This document shows, piece by piece, positions 52,602 to 61,623 of a DNA stretch of 64,000 nucleotides. The notes beneath the pieces are model-generated. The model had not been told where the DNA came from. It saw only the letters and a program-made list of their open reading frames with translations, and did not search any database. The stretch is taken from positions 1 to 64,000 of the forward strand of contig NZ_JBOIUB010000017.1 of the NCBI RefSeq assembly GCF_050749885.1. The letters are read 5' to 3'. This DNA is from Zooshikella sp050749885. Its GTDB lineage: Bacteria; Pseudomonadota; Gammaproteobacteria; Pseudomonadales; Zooshikellaceae. Both the position numbers and the translations under genes were made by a program. Position 1 is the stretch's first letter, and every line of letters starts with the position of its first letter.

Positions 52602-52964
52602 TTAAATATTTTTTGTCTCAACCCCATGCTCTTCAAGAATAGAAAGGCCATCAGCTATTGTACATCTCTGTTCCTTTGGGTCCCATCCCTTTGAAAGTCC
52701 ACTCTCAATGAGCAGCCGAGCATAACTCGGTTTGTTAAGGTTTATTTCATGGGCGCTTGAAGTCAACTTGTTACCGGTAACCGGGTTCTCAGACACATTA
52801 AACTTTATTATAAGAGGTGTTGATTTCATCCCCTCTCTATATGCCTTGAATTCAACCAGAGCCCGATATTCACTAATAGTTAATTCGCTCTTTATATATC
52901 CTTCATCCAAGCACCACAAATATGGCGTATCCTCTATAACAAGCTTTCTTAATTTTTTCTTCAA
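52602..52964 (-). CDS. hypothetical protein
   Basis: A 120-residue soluble protein, MKKKLRKLVIEDTPYLWCLD at the start and SKGWDPKEQRCTIADGLSIL near the end. No domain known to me. Same direction as the previous gene; may form a small operon with it. Confidence 0.5.
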   Translation of the reverse strand: MKKKLRKLVIEDTPYLWCLDEGYIKSELTISEYRALVEFKAYREGMKSTPLIIKFNVSENPVTGNKLTSSAHEINLNKPSYARLLIESGLSKGWDPKEQRCTIADGLSILEEHGVETKNI

Positions 52965-53150
52965 TACGAATCCTTATACCCTAAATATTTAAAGCTCCCA
53001 ACAGGGGCAAAACTTCGAGTGCTAGCGGAATGTTTGTCCCCTCTTACTTGTGCTTACTATAAGTCTCTTACCCTCAACTAGGTCTTAGGTATTTCAAACT
53101 CGTCATTCAGTACTCTAAGTTGATTGGTAATCCATTTTTTATATTCTGAC

Positions 53151-54225
53151 CTATGTACAGGACAGAAAGCTGAATAACTTTGAAAAATCAATTGGTTAGA
53201 AGTGAATTGATCCTTCACTGGTATTACAATTCAGGCTGCGAAACCATTAAGAATTGTACAACAATGAAAGAGATCAACTCACTAGCCAAAGAGCTTAAAG
53301 GGGTTTTTGGTTGGCATCAAGCCCGAGTCATCTTGCTAGCCCAATTTATTCTGGCGCTGGTGAAGGTTCGTTCAGTCAATCTCACACGTATAGCCCACGT
53401 GTTTTATGGTACCACTTTGCCTACATCGAATTATAAGCGGCTTCAACGGTTTCTTCGAGATTTTACCCTAGACTATGATCAGTGCGCTCGTGTGATAGCT
53501 AAGTGGTTTTGCTCAGATGAAGCCTGGGTGCTGTGCTTAGATCGTACAAACTGGAATTTTGGCATACTAAAAATTAATTTTATGGTCTTGGCCGTGGCAC
53601 ATGAAGGGTTAGCCATACCCCTCTTTTGGGTATTATTACCAAAGAAAGGTAATTCCAATACCGAAGAACGCAAGGCATTAATCAAACGCTTTTTGTATGT
53701 GTTTGGTGTTGAGAAAATAGCGTATTTAACCGCAGATAGGGAGTTTAGGGGAAAAAATTGGTTACAGTTTTTGGTTGATGAACACATTCCCTTTTGCATA
53801 AGAATTCCCAATAATACCAAAGTCTGGAACAGGCATCAGAATCAACGTTTACCCGTTTCACGCTTATTTGGTTTGCAACGTAATGAACAGATGAATTTGA
53901 AAAAACAAAGAGACATTTGGGGTATTTCAGTGTACTTGTCTTGTATCATGGGAAAGCAAGGACGTGTGATTGTTGCAACGAATAAGCAGCCCCAAATTGC
54001 TATTAAACGTTATGCTATCAGGTGGTCAATTGAAACGTTATTTGGTTGCCTTTTAAATTAGGCATCTTGCAAAACAAGCTTAAGCCACTGAAGCTAAAAA
54101 AGCATGGTCGAAAACCGAAAAGTTTATTTCGTCTAGGGCTTGATTATTTACACCGGGTATTAGTAGAAGGAAGTGCTCACCTATCAGGATTTCGGCACTC
54201 CCTGAAAGTTTTGTCCTGTACATAG
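53151..54225 (+). mobile_element. IS4-family insertion sequence, internally deleted
   Basis: Bounded by a perfect 14-bp inverted repeat: CTATGTACAGGACA at 53151-53164 and its complement at 54212-54225. The single transposase gene carries a deletion (see next entry), so the element is not autonomous. No target duplication is obvious. It sits 16 bases from the stop codon of the ABC-3C ATPase. Confidence 0.85.
53180..54223 (+). pseudogene. IS4-family transposase, internal deletion near C-terminus
   Basis: The frame gives 293 residues to TAG 54061, with LCLDRTNWNFG (first catalytic Asp), YLTADREFRGKNWL (second Asp) and YAIRWSIETLFGCL (Glu, YREK-like region). After GCL the frame ends; the downstream frame resumes LKPLKLKKHGRKPKSLFRLG and runs to the stop at 54223-54225. 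In intact relatives about 40 residues join these parts, so about 110 bases are missing and the frame is shifted. The catalytic triad itself remains. Confidence 0.8.
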
Positions 54226-54241
54226 ACTTCATACTTTGCCG

Positions 54242-56035
54242 TCATTCCACCTGGCTAGGTACTTGATTATTATCAATTACCCCTAAGTACATTGGCTGTT
54301 CAAAGCCTGAGAATTCCGGCTTCCACTCTATGTCACCCTCTACTCCGTTGTAGTGATACTCTGTGGTAGAGAAGACGATCTGAGCTCGATTATCTTTGCA
54401 GATGCTTTTTAGCCTAGCGATAAATGCTGCAAAATCCTTGGTTTCAATATCATGCTGCCGTGGTGTATCAAATATCAGGAATTCTATGGAAATGCATCCC
54501 GTGGAAATGAACAGTTCAAAGAAGGCAGCTCTGAGAGCAAGAACAGTTCGCAAAAGTGTACTACCACTGAATTGGGATAATTTTTCCGCTCCAAACAGAA
54601 CATTAAAATCGGAGTCAACAGTAATGTCCCTCGAAACGTTCTTCGTACTGAGAACATCAAGCCATTCAATAATCTTCTTGCGATAGGAGTTTCTAAATTC
54701 GAGAATTCTGATATCATTCGAACTCGTGCCGCCTTCAAAAGAGGAGATATCGCCTTGGAGGCCCCTGCGATTATTCAATAGCTGAACGTAATTCTGTTTC
54801 TCGGACTCGATCCTTTCCATTACTTCCTTTTTACCTTGTCGATCAATAATTGATCGCGTTAAAGCACTTATTGCCGCTATCAGAGATGTTGTTTGGGAAT
54901 CTTCCTCTTCTTTCGTCAAACTAGATTCTAGCGAGGCAATTTCTTCATCGAGCTTTCTTAAGTTAGATGTATATTCATCCACTCTAATTTCTTGAAATCT
55001 GGTATTCCTATCTAAGTCTTTGATTTGATCGCGAAGATAAAGCAAATTTTTCCCGTACGAGTCAGAGCTGGAGGTAAAAAGACCACAACCCGGCGTGACA
55101 CAAATATCCTTAAAAGAGCTAAAAAGTCGCCGGGATTCTTCGTTAAGAGATAAGGTATTGATCTCGATCTCAATTTCGCCCTTTATCTTATTGAACCCTG
55201 ATATCCGGCTTTCTAGGTCCTTTATTGAAGCAGAAAGATTAAGCCGCTCATTCTGCTTCTCACGAATTAGTCTTTGTAGAACATAATCTGCGTCGTTTGT
55301 TGCATCAAAACTATTACGGAGTTCTTCCAATTCATCTTTCAATTGTTCCAACTCATCATCGATCTCCGCCACGGAAATGTTATCAACATCGGACTGCTCT
55401 TCGAGTCTTCGGATAAACCCTTCAGTATTGACGATTTGAATATTAACTAAATCAAGCTCTCTTTTCTTTTCTATGAGAAAACGCTTGGCCTCGAACGAAT
55501 GTTTTGGTGCTGTGCCAATCCCCAATCTGATCATCTCGGCGTATTGATCTTTTATGAAACTACTTGGGGCTTTGTAAGCACTCGTGTAACCAGCGTCTTG
55601 GTCTATATAAAAAAGAGGCAAAAATGTCGATATATACGGATAAGTGGGTTCGTTATTATTGGTTGTCAGCGCGAGCGGTGATAGCCCAAGTCTCAAAAAA
55701 AGGTACTCGGAAATCTCTTGTTCGTTGTAGAATATACGCGTTTCATTAGAGCCTCTTTCCGACACTTCTATATGAAACTTATCAGAAAATGACCTTTCGA
55801 AAGTGAAGAAATCCTTCTCATGCTCTACAGTGAGGCGGGCTGACGAACATTTCTCCATAATGTCGTCCCTATATCGAACAGGGTATCCAAGCGCGAAGGC
55901 AATAGAATGAATGACAGGCGTTTTTCCTGCGCCATTCGGCCCATATAGCTGGGTAATATCACTAGCAAACACGAGATCCTTCGAACTCCAGCCATCTTTC
56001 CCTGAAGGATGAATTTTTAATTCAACAAGTTTCAT
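54242..56035 (-). CDS. ABC-3C system ATPase (SMC/Rad50-like)
   Basis: A 597-residue ATPase with split ABC halves around a coiled coil. N-terminal Walker A: GPNGAGKTPVIH (about residue 34). The coiled-coil arm covers about residues 190-290 and 330-430 and meets at a CVTPGC cysteine pair that could form a hook. The C-terminal half has FSGSTLLRTVLALRAAF (ABC signature area) and Walker B FLIFDTPRQHD, then QIVFSTTEYH. Last gene of a three-gene operon, overlapping the previous gene as ATGA. This matches the ABC three-component (ABC-3C) conflict systems. It probably senses invading DNA and licenses the nuclease. Confidence 0.8.
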   Translation of the reverse strand: MKLVELKIHPSGKDGWSSKDLVFASDITQLYGPNGAGKTPVIHSIAFALGYPVRYRDDIMEKCSSARLTVEHEKDFFTFERSFSDKFHIEVSERGSNETRIFYNEQEISEYLFLRLGLSPLALTTNNNEPTYPYISTFLPLFYIDQDAGYTSAYKAPSSFIKDQYAEMIRLGIGTAPKHSFEAKRFLIEKKRELDLVNIQIVNTEGFIRRLEEQSDVDNISVAEIDDELEQLKDELEELRNSFDATNDADYVLQRLIREKQNERLNLSASIKDLESRISGFNKIKGEIEIEINTLSLNEESRRLFSSFKDICVTPGCGLFTSSSDSYGKNLLYLRDQIKDLDRNTRFQEIRVDEYTSNLRKLDEEIASLESSLTKEEEDSQTTSLIAAISALTRSIIDRQGKKEVMERIESEKQNYVQLLNNRRGLQGDISSFEGGTSSNDIRILEFRNSYRKKIIEWLDVLSTKNVSRDITVDSDFNVLFGAEKLSQFSGSTLLRTVLALRAAFFELFISTGCISIEFLIFDTPRQHDIETKDFAAFIARLKSICKDNRAQIVFSTTEYHYNGVEGDIEWKPEFSGFEQPMYLGVIDNNQVPSQVE

Positions 56036-56511
56036 TCCAAATCCATTGCAATTTGTTTTTCTATTTGTAAATCAAAATAATTTCGTTCAATTACCTGGAG
56101 CGTATAACCGAGGTCTGATTGAACCTCTATTGCTTTTGATACGACCTTTTTCCCAAACTCAGTAGCTTTAATGCGGGAATCATGGCGGTCAACCTCAACA
56201 AGGCTTACTCTCTCAAGAAAGGTTAGCGCTTTGACTGTCCGCATCCTCAGGTTTGCCGACCATCCCAAGTGTTGGGATGAACCTTTAAAGCCTGAAAACG
56301 TTCGCTCAAAACATTCGCCAATCAACTGACCTAATTCGTCTGACTTCGGCTTGCGGCGTGTTTTGGACAACAAGAGAATAGTCATCGCGAGCAAGGGGAG
56401 ATGAAAAAGCGCTTCATTACTGAGCCGATGAGTTGCTGAGCTACTGAATTGATCTAGAGACAATACAATTTCTTTTTCAGATGCTTCTTGAAAGAACTCT
56501 TCGTAATCCAT
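56032..56511 (-). CDS. ABC-3C system middle component
   Basis: A 159-residue helical protein between the nuclease and the ATPase genes. It contains SNEALFHLPLLAMTILLLSK and a winged-helix-like part (NLRMRTVKALTFLERVSLVE). Position, size and helical content are those of the middle component (MC) of ABC-3C operons, which is thought to bridge effector and ATPase. The ATG at 56511 is coupled to the nuclease stop (TGATG); an in-frame GTG at 56514 is also possible. Confidence 0.72.
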   Translation of the reverse strand: MDYEEFFQEASEKEIVLSLDQFSSSATHRLSNEALFHLPLLAMTILLLSKTRRKPKSDELGQLIGECFERTFSGFKGSSQHLGWSANLRMRTVKALTFLERVSLVEVDRHDSRIKATEFGKKVVSKAIEVQSDLGYTLQVIERNYFDLQIEKQIAMDLE

Positions 56512-57689
56512 CACGCGTTTCCTCTAACTAAAAATGAGAAAACAGCGCCGAGAAGGAGATTGCGATCAAGAGTGGCAGACAAATCATTGTCATCCAAAGT
56601 TGACAATACTTTATTAATTTGACTTTGAAGAATTGACAGACTTTCTCCTGATTTAACCCAGTCAGCGGCATTACTCTCTATTTCTTCAAGAATAAAATTC
56701 AGATCGAACTCTGGAATAGTATGGCGTTTATCTCTAAACCATATATCCCATTGAACCTTACAGTCAGATACGAACTCTATCATTCGTTCTGATGCACCCG
56801 CCTTACTCATCAGCCTGTGAATAATCGAAGCATTCTTGATGGCCTGAGAGTCGCCTCCATTTCTTAAGCTCTGATATGCCGCTTTGGAAATACTTAAAAT
56901 ATCGAGCATTTCGACAAGACTAACGCCTGCTATATCATCGAGGTCCTCTTCTCCGATCTCCTCTAGTAGTTTACCAAACGATTTCCGTTCGACAAGGGAT
57001 ATAAGACTGTTAAGGATTTCCTCACACTCTGAGCGCTGCAAATCTATTTCACTGTATTGATAAATGATCTCTCTTGCTTCAGAGAAAAATTTATCATCAT
57101 GTGGATTCAAATATGAAATATTCGATTTAAGCTGAAGCTTCTTAATGCGCTCTATAATATCCTGATTTTCTATTGGCGCTTCTGGGCTTAAAGCGTCATT
57201 AAAGTTTTCAAGCAGCAATTTATAATAGTTGTTATCGCTATTGTCCTGTATTGCATCACGCAGCCCCTCTAAATCGTCGTTCAGATGAACATTTGTGAGA
57301 AAAACGACGTTACTACAGGAGTTCTTAAATCTAATAGTGTGGATAAGGAGCTTTCCAGCGTAGCTATCAGCAATCTTGGCTGGTTCGCATGTCTTAGCGC
57401 CTTTCCTTATCCCGAAGACATCATTTACAGACCATTGGTAATTCAACTTACCCTTAGTTTTGACCTGAAAGAAATTATAAACATGGTTCCCATCGACATT
57501 GAGGCGAGATACGAAATCGTCCTGGTAATCACAATACACCCGATCTAGCGCCTCATCTTCCAACAAAGACAAACACTCAAAAGCCGCTCCGCGAAACTGA
57601 GCCTGATAACGGGCAATGGTTTCCCTTCCAACGTTCTCCCGTGGCTCAACTTCATGAAGCTTTGGACTACCGCTATTTTTTCCTGCCAC
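56511..57689 (-). CDS. ABC-3C nuclease effector (DUF4297-like)
   Basis: A 392-residue protein. The N-terminal about 170 residues resemble the DUF4297/Cap4-type dsDNA nuclease domain: GRETIARYQAQFRGAAFECL, then YCDYQDDF with the acidic residues and FFQVKTKGK, the QxK part of a PD-(D/E)xK active site. The C-terminal 200 residues are helical (ADWVKSGESLSILQSQINKV) and would contact the ATPase or middle component. First gene of the operon, with its promoter at about 57700-57830, where repeated TGACGTA motifs lie. Confidence 0.78.
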   Translation of the reverse strand: MAGKNSGSPKLHEVEPRENVGRETIARYQAQFRGAAFECLSLLEDEALDRVYCDYQDDFVSRLNVDGNHVYNFFQVKTKGKLNYQWSVNDVFGIRKGAKTCEPAKIADSYAGKLLIHTIRFKNSCSNVVFLTNVHLNDDLEGLRDAIQDNSDNNYYKLLLENFNDALSPEAPIENQDIIERIKKLQLKSNISYLNPHDDKFFSEAREIIYQYSEIDLQRSECEEILNSLISLVERKSFGKLLEEIGEEDLDDIAGVSLVEMLDILSISKAAYQSLRNGGDSQAIKNASIIHRLMSKAGASERMIEFVSDCKVQWDIWFRDKRHTIPEFDLNFILEEIESNAADWVKSGESLSILQSQINKVLSTLDDNDLSATLDRNLLLGAVFSFLVRGNA

Positions 57690-57782
57690 GCTTATCTTCC
57701 TTCAGGAAATATTTTTCGCTTGATTATACGAATTTCCCACTTCTCTTCTTGGTTCTCAAGAGTATTCACTACGACCACCGTA

Positions 57783-57985
57783 TAACTATTAATGAACGTC
57801 TCTCTGACGTAAAACGTTACGTCTCATTGACGTATAATACTCTGATTGATTTTAACTGGTTCCCACTATTTGAACCATATTAATATAAATCAAATTAACA
57901 TATCTAACTGATAATCAAGTGCTTTGTAATTTTCTATCGGGGGTTATACGTCAGAGTGACATAATATACTACGTCTCATTAATAG
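57783..57985. repeat. repeat cluster: right 33-bp copy and inverted relative
   Basis: 57783-57815 repeats the 33 bases at 50784 with two differences. 57943-57985 is an inverted relative with a 13-base insertion, sharing CTATTAATGA at the outer end and GTCACTCTGACGTATAAC at the inner end. Between them TGACGTA also occurs at 57829, and AATGAGACGTA on the minus strand at 57816-57826. The cluster fills the space between the nuclease gene and the integrase gene, a usual place for attachment and arm sites. Confidence 0.65.
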
Positions 57986-58026
57986 CTCTAATCTACATAA
58001 CTCTTGAAGCTTATTTGGCTTATAAC

Positions 58027-59124
58027 CTAATTATTAACAAAGTTTTGCACTGCCATACACTGCTTTGATAATGCTTCAAAATACCCCTCAATCGCCTCAA
58101 CACAATTTGACAAATACGCTGGATCATAAGGCGCATAAATTTCTGTGGTTGAATATTGTTCCATACGGTGCCCAAGCTGCGCCACAACTTCCCAGGGAGG
58201 AACAGACTGTGAGCGTAACCAACGTGTCATCGTGTGCCGAAAAGAATACCCGGTCACCTTCCCTGTTAGTTCTGCTTTTTTAATCGCCGTAGCAAATGAG
58301 GTTTTAACGCTTTTAATCGGGACATTGGATCCAGAGATAATATTACAATCCGTCAAATGCCGTGTAGCCTGATGAATGAATTCAGGCATTTTGACCGTAG
58401 GCCGATATTTCTTGGTTTGTTTGCGCCCTGGTGGATTCAACGTAATCAGTCGATAATCATGATTCAGCTGACGGCTATGCAATTCCATGACTGCTGTGGG
58501 TCTGGCTAATGTGCCTAGCATCAATAAGCAATAACGCATCAGATAGTCCAGCTCAATCGCATCAAATAACCTTGCCATCTCTTCCAAGCTAAGCGGACGC
58601 CCCATTTCAACATTATTATGCATGGGGACTGAAATACTCATGACATTTACGGGCTTATCAATGTACTCGTTCTTGTAACAGAAATTGGTGGCGGCCCGCA
58701 GTGTAGTAAAGATGCGTTGAATATACCCTTCAGAGCAGCCCAACGTTTCCAAGTGAGCTTTAAACGCGCGCTGCTCCCGAATACTTAAATCCGATAACAA
58801 CGCATCTTTCCAGTAATCAATCAGCTTTTCACAGTGTGTTTTAACTGACGTATGGCTGGGTATATTGACGCCATGTTCTGTGTAATAAATTGTAAGTGCA
58901 CGGGCTAACGTGATTGATGCTTTTGAAACCTTATTGGGGTTATAGGTTTCAATAAAGAACTCCGCTAGTCGTTGCTGTGCCTCTTGAAAATCGCGAGTGC
59001 TGAGTGATACTCGCTCTGTCTGACGTGTTCGGCTGTTGTAGCCACACCGGTACCAAACGCTTCCTCGTTGGGCAAGAAACCATTTTCCGATCTGGTATCT
59101 TGGCTTGGGTTCTCTCCAGGACAT
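58027..59124 (-). CDS. phage tyrosine integrase
   Basis: A 365-residue tyrosine recombinase. The N-terminal arm-binding domain (residues about 1-60) is followed by a SAM-like core-binding domain (ARALTIYYTEHGVNIPSHTS). Catalytic residues: Arg in LGTLARPTAVMEL, His/Arg in YSFRHTMTRWL, His in VVAQLGHRMEQYS and Tyr in TEIYAPYDP. Frame complete. It probably recombines at the repeat cluster just downstream. The start overlaps the preceding DNA-binding gene by 160 bases. Confidence 0.9.
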   Translation of the reverse strand: MSWREPKPRYQIGKWFLAQRGSVWYRCGYNSRTRQTERVSLSTRDFQEAQQRLAEFFIETYNPNKVSKASITLARALTIYYTEHGVNIPSHTSVKTHCEKLIDYWKDALLSDLSIREQRAFKAHLETLGCSEGYIQRIFTTLRAATNFCYKNEYIDKPVNVMSISVPMHNNVEMGRPLSLEEMARLFDAIELDYLMRYCLLMLGTLARPTAVMELHSRQLNHDYRLITLNPPGRKQTKKYRPTVKMPEFIHQATRHLTDCNIISGSNVPIKSVKTSFATAIKKAELTGKVTGYSFRHTMTRWLRSQSVPPWEVVAQLGHRMEQYSTTEIYAPYDPAYLSNCVEAIEGYFEALSKQCMAVQNFVNN

Positions 59125-59363
59125 ACGGTTCTTCTCACTAAATATTCACATAACTGCCAACCCCAATAACGAGGCATTCCATGCGCGGATGTCTTAATAT
59201 ACCCAATCAGTCCCTGCCCTTTAAGGCGGTCTAACGTAGAACGGGAAATATCTAGTTTTTTGATTACTTCACAAGGGCGGTACTGCGCATATAAATTAAT
59301 ATCTAAGGCATCAGCAATTTCCTTATAGTTTTCTGCATCCGAAAATAATGTATTCAGTGACAT
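58965..59363 (-). CDS. phage helix-turn-helix protein (excisionase/regulator type)
   Basis: A 132-residue protein with a MerR-like helix-turn-helix (EVIKKLDISRSTLDRLKGQG, then LIGYIKTSAHGMPRYWGWQL). The start at 59363 has GAGGG upstream. The DNA-binding part ends near residue 85; the rest overlaps the integrase start in another frame and may be a readthrough tail after a frameshift. Likely an excisionase or regulator for the integrase. Confidence 0.65.
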   Translation of the reverse strand: MSLNTLFSDAENYKEIADALDINLYAQYRPCEVIKKLDISRSTLDRLKGQGLIGYIKTSAHGMPRYWGWQLCEYLVRRTVCPGENPSQDTRSENGFLPNEEAFGTGVATTAEHVRQSEYHSALAIFKRHSND

Positions 59364-59374
59364 TACGCATCCCT

Positions 59375-59554
59375 CTAATAATCACAGTCTTTGTGTCTAA
59401 CCCTATCCATCATCTGGGCTATCGCCCTATTGGCAATCGATGCCGAGATATCTAATTGCGTGGTAGATAAAATGGTTCTAAAACCTGGCGGCAGGTGTTG
59501 TTTTTCAAGTTTAATAAAATGAATAACGCGTTCATTAGGCTTCCATTTTTCCAT
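59375..59554 (-). CDS. small phage protein, unknown
   Basis: A 59-residue protein, MEKWKPNERVIHFIKLEKQH at the start and SIANRAIAQMMDRVRHKD near the end. AGGATGG stands seven bases before the ATG at 59554. It fits neatly between its operon neighbours (11 and 20 bases). Family not recognised. Confidence 0.6.
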   Translation of the reverse strand: MEKWKPNERVIHFIKLEKQHLPPGFRTILSTTQLDISASIANRAIAQMMDRVRHKDCDY

Positions 59555-59574
59555 TGTGACGCCATCCTGGTGAT

Positions 59575-59886
59575 TTACACTAAGCTTTTTTGAAGTTGGT
59601 TATTTTTACGGAGCCAGTTTTCGAGGTACTGTTTTTCTTTTTTTAATTTAGCAACATGTTCGATTAATGCGAGCTTGCGATCATAGTAAAACTTGCAATC
59701 GGATTTTAATTTAACCGTTTTATTGGCGATATCCCAAAAGTAATCAAACGGATCAATGACGGCTTTACAGTGGGCACATTCAAGCACTCGTCGTTGTTGA
59801 TTCGCATAAATTTGGGAGTGATAACAGGTAAACCGTGCTTTAGGTTTAAACTGAGGTGATGGTTGAAACGGAATGAGTTCGCCCAT
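59575..59886 (-). CDS. phage protein with CxxC motif, unknown
   Basis: A 103-residue protein: MGELIPFQPSPQFKPKARFT, a CAHCK motif (about residue 37) and a helical, charged end (EHVAKLKKEKQYLENWLRK). Typical of small early-region phage proteins; function unknown. Four bases after the recT remnant. Confidence 0.6.
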   Translation of the reverse strand: MGELIPFQPSPQFKPKARFTCYHSQIYANQQRRVLECAHCKAVIDPFDYFWDIANKTVKLKSDCKFYYDRKLALIEHVAKLKKEKQYLENWLRKNNQLQKSLV

Positions 59887-59890
59887 GGAA

Positions 59891-60152
59891 TTAGTCCTTT
59901 GTCACTTCGCCAGTGGAGGTATTAAGGATTTCCTTGGAGTGCTCAGTTTCACTTTGGTACTCCCCATCAAAGACATTGCTCGTATCAAACACCAACGGAT
60001 GATCCTGACTCTCTCCAATTTGAGCTTGTTCTTCTAGTGTGACAGCGCGTTGCATTTCCACACTGACGGGGAGATATTTAAATAAACGACGAATGACGGT
60101 CTTCTTGGCCATCTCTTCGTAATGGGTTTTCCAAGGGTCTGAGTCTGCCGCG
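59891..60152 (-). pseudogene. recT: RecT recombinase, C-terminal remnant
   Basis: The frame reads DPWKTHYEEMAKKTVIRRLF then KYLPVSVEMQRAVTLEEQA and ends TGEVTKD. This is the typical RecT/Bet-like C-terminus. Upstream of about 60152 the frame hits a stop, and the preceding about 200 residues are absent. The open reading from ATG 59891-60112 is therefore only the tail of a deleted annealing protein. Confidence 0.8.
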
Positions 60153-60167
60153 TTAAGGAAAGAAAAA

Positions 60168-60404
60168 ATGGAAGCTCAGCTCTCTGTGATTCAGCTTGGG
60201 ATGAATCCCACACATGAAGCTATTTGAAATGCACATCGGGAATTAAAGGAGTCGGCGGCAACAGCACAATCTGCCGTCGATGTGTTAGAGAAGCTATATG
60301 AAAAGGTCCTGATTAACCGAAAAGAAAAAAGCTGCTCACAGAGTGTGGGTGTGAAGCAGCTTTTAGGATCCAACCAGAACGGAGAGGATTATGAACACGC
60401 TTAA
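60168..60404 (+). pseudogene. phage gene interrupted by TGA
   Basis: From ATG 60168 the frame reads MEAQLSVIQLGMNPTHEAI, meets TGA at 60225-60227, and then continues NAHRELKESAATAQSAVDVL to TAA 60404. The second part is a clear helical protein. Its end overlaps the next gene by 14 bases. Family not recognised; probably inactivated. Confidence 0.4.
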
Positions 60405-60567
60405 TTTAAAAAACAATGATTTTTCGTATCTAGGTAGTCACGCATCAGTTAATAAACAAAAAGGGGATGTAAAAGTCGTGAATATAAAAAATATCTCTCC
60501 ACGCTTAGAGCACAAACCTACGCTAACGAAAAAAAGCATTGCCTCAAAAATTAGGAAGGGACCGTGA
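60391..60567 (+). CDS. small basic phage protein, unknown
   Basis: A 58-residue protein, MNTLNLKNNDFSYLGSHASV, then NIKNISPRLEHKPTLTKKSI and a basic end (SKIRKGP). GGAGAGG precedes the ATG by four bases, a strong start signal. It overlaps the broken gene upstream, suggesting an original operon. Confidence 0.55.
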   Translation: MNTLNLKNNDFSYLGSHASVNKQKGDVKVVNIKNISPRLEHKPTLTKKSIASKIRKGP

Positions 60568-60696
60568 TGAATGAAGCAATGCGCAGAAGAGAGGTTTAAA
60601 GGTCAATTTAAACCCTGTCTAACAATCTATTAAATTATCGTAGATCTTTAAACTGAATTTTGTATTTATTTTTTCATAAATGGAAAATAATCTGCG

Positions 60697-61023
60697 ATGA
60701 GTCAACTAGAAGCGCTTTTGGAACTACATATCAAGGGATTTTGCTTGACACCTCCTCAAAAAGAATTTCGCTTTCACCCCAAAAGGTTCTAGCGATTCGA
60801 TTTTGCCTGGCAAGAAAGTAAATTTGCCATCGAAGTCGAAGGTGGTGCCTGGGTCAGTGGACGACATACACAAAGTAAAGGATTTTCCAATGACTTGGAA
60901 AAATACCATGAAGCAATGGCGTTAGGTTGGTTGGTGTATCGCTGTAATGGCGAGTTGATCAACAGAAGACTGGCGATTGGTGTCACTCGTCAATTGTTAT
61001 ACGAAAGACAGCAAACTGCTTAA
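60697..61023 (+). pseudogene. phage endonuclease, amber-interrupted
   Basis: A 108-residue frame interrupted by TAG at codon 32, at 60790-60792. Sequence around it, KEFRFHPKRF then stop then RFDFAWQESKFAIEVEGGAW, matches the small restriction-like endonuclease family where Trp is usual at the stop position (TGG to TAG). The catalytic core (D...EVEGG) lies after the stop. Ends GVTRQLLYERQQTA. Likely dead. Confidence 0.75.
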
Positions 61024-61053
61024 TGGTGTATATCGGTCATAGGGGGATAGACC

Positions 61054-61447
61054 ATGAGTGTATTACATGAATTAGCCGAAGTGATCGGTCATGATGCCGC
61101 CATCAAATTAGGGCAACACTTGGGTGGTGCGCGTTTATATATTCCACATCAGATGACGGATAGCCATACGCTTAGCACTCTTAGGCTTGGACTTGGCTCA
61201 AAAACTCAGTGATTATTACCAAGGGGAACACATTGAGCTACCCTCAAAACAGCTCTTTAAACAGATCCGAAATGAAATGATGCGTAAGGATTATGAGTCG
61301 TTAAAGTTGGGTGGTGGTTGTTCTCGAGCCGATTGGTTAGCCATCAAGTATGGAGTATGCAAACGGCAGGCGTTGAATATACTGAGGGAGGATGGGGTTG
61401 GGCTGGAAGGGGAGCCAGTTCAGACTGCATTAGAATTACAATCATGA
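61054..61447 (+). pseudogene. Mor-type transcription activator, frameshifted
   Basis: The first frame (ATG 61054) reads MSVLHELAEVIGHDAAIKLG then GGARLYIPHQM, the start of the Mor/C family of middle/late phage activators. Near 61180 the homology moves to the next frame: LDLAQKLSDYYQGEHIELPS, then LGGGCSRADWLAIKYGVCKR with the helix-turn-helix QALNILRE. A one-base shift separates the parts, so it is a broken gene unless recoding occurs. Confidence 0.75.
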
Positions 61448-61623
61448 CAAAATTTTTGTGATACAGTTCGTTGGGTGTTAAAATTCTGCCGCTATTTTAG
61501 GCGTGAATAACGCTTAGTGTGCGATATTAACTATAGTTATATTTGCTTGCATCTATAATCAATCAAAATTATGACGATTTAGTCAGTATATTTTAACCTC
61601 TTATCAGTATTTAATTATTTAAA

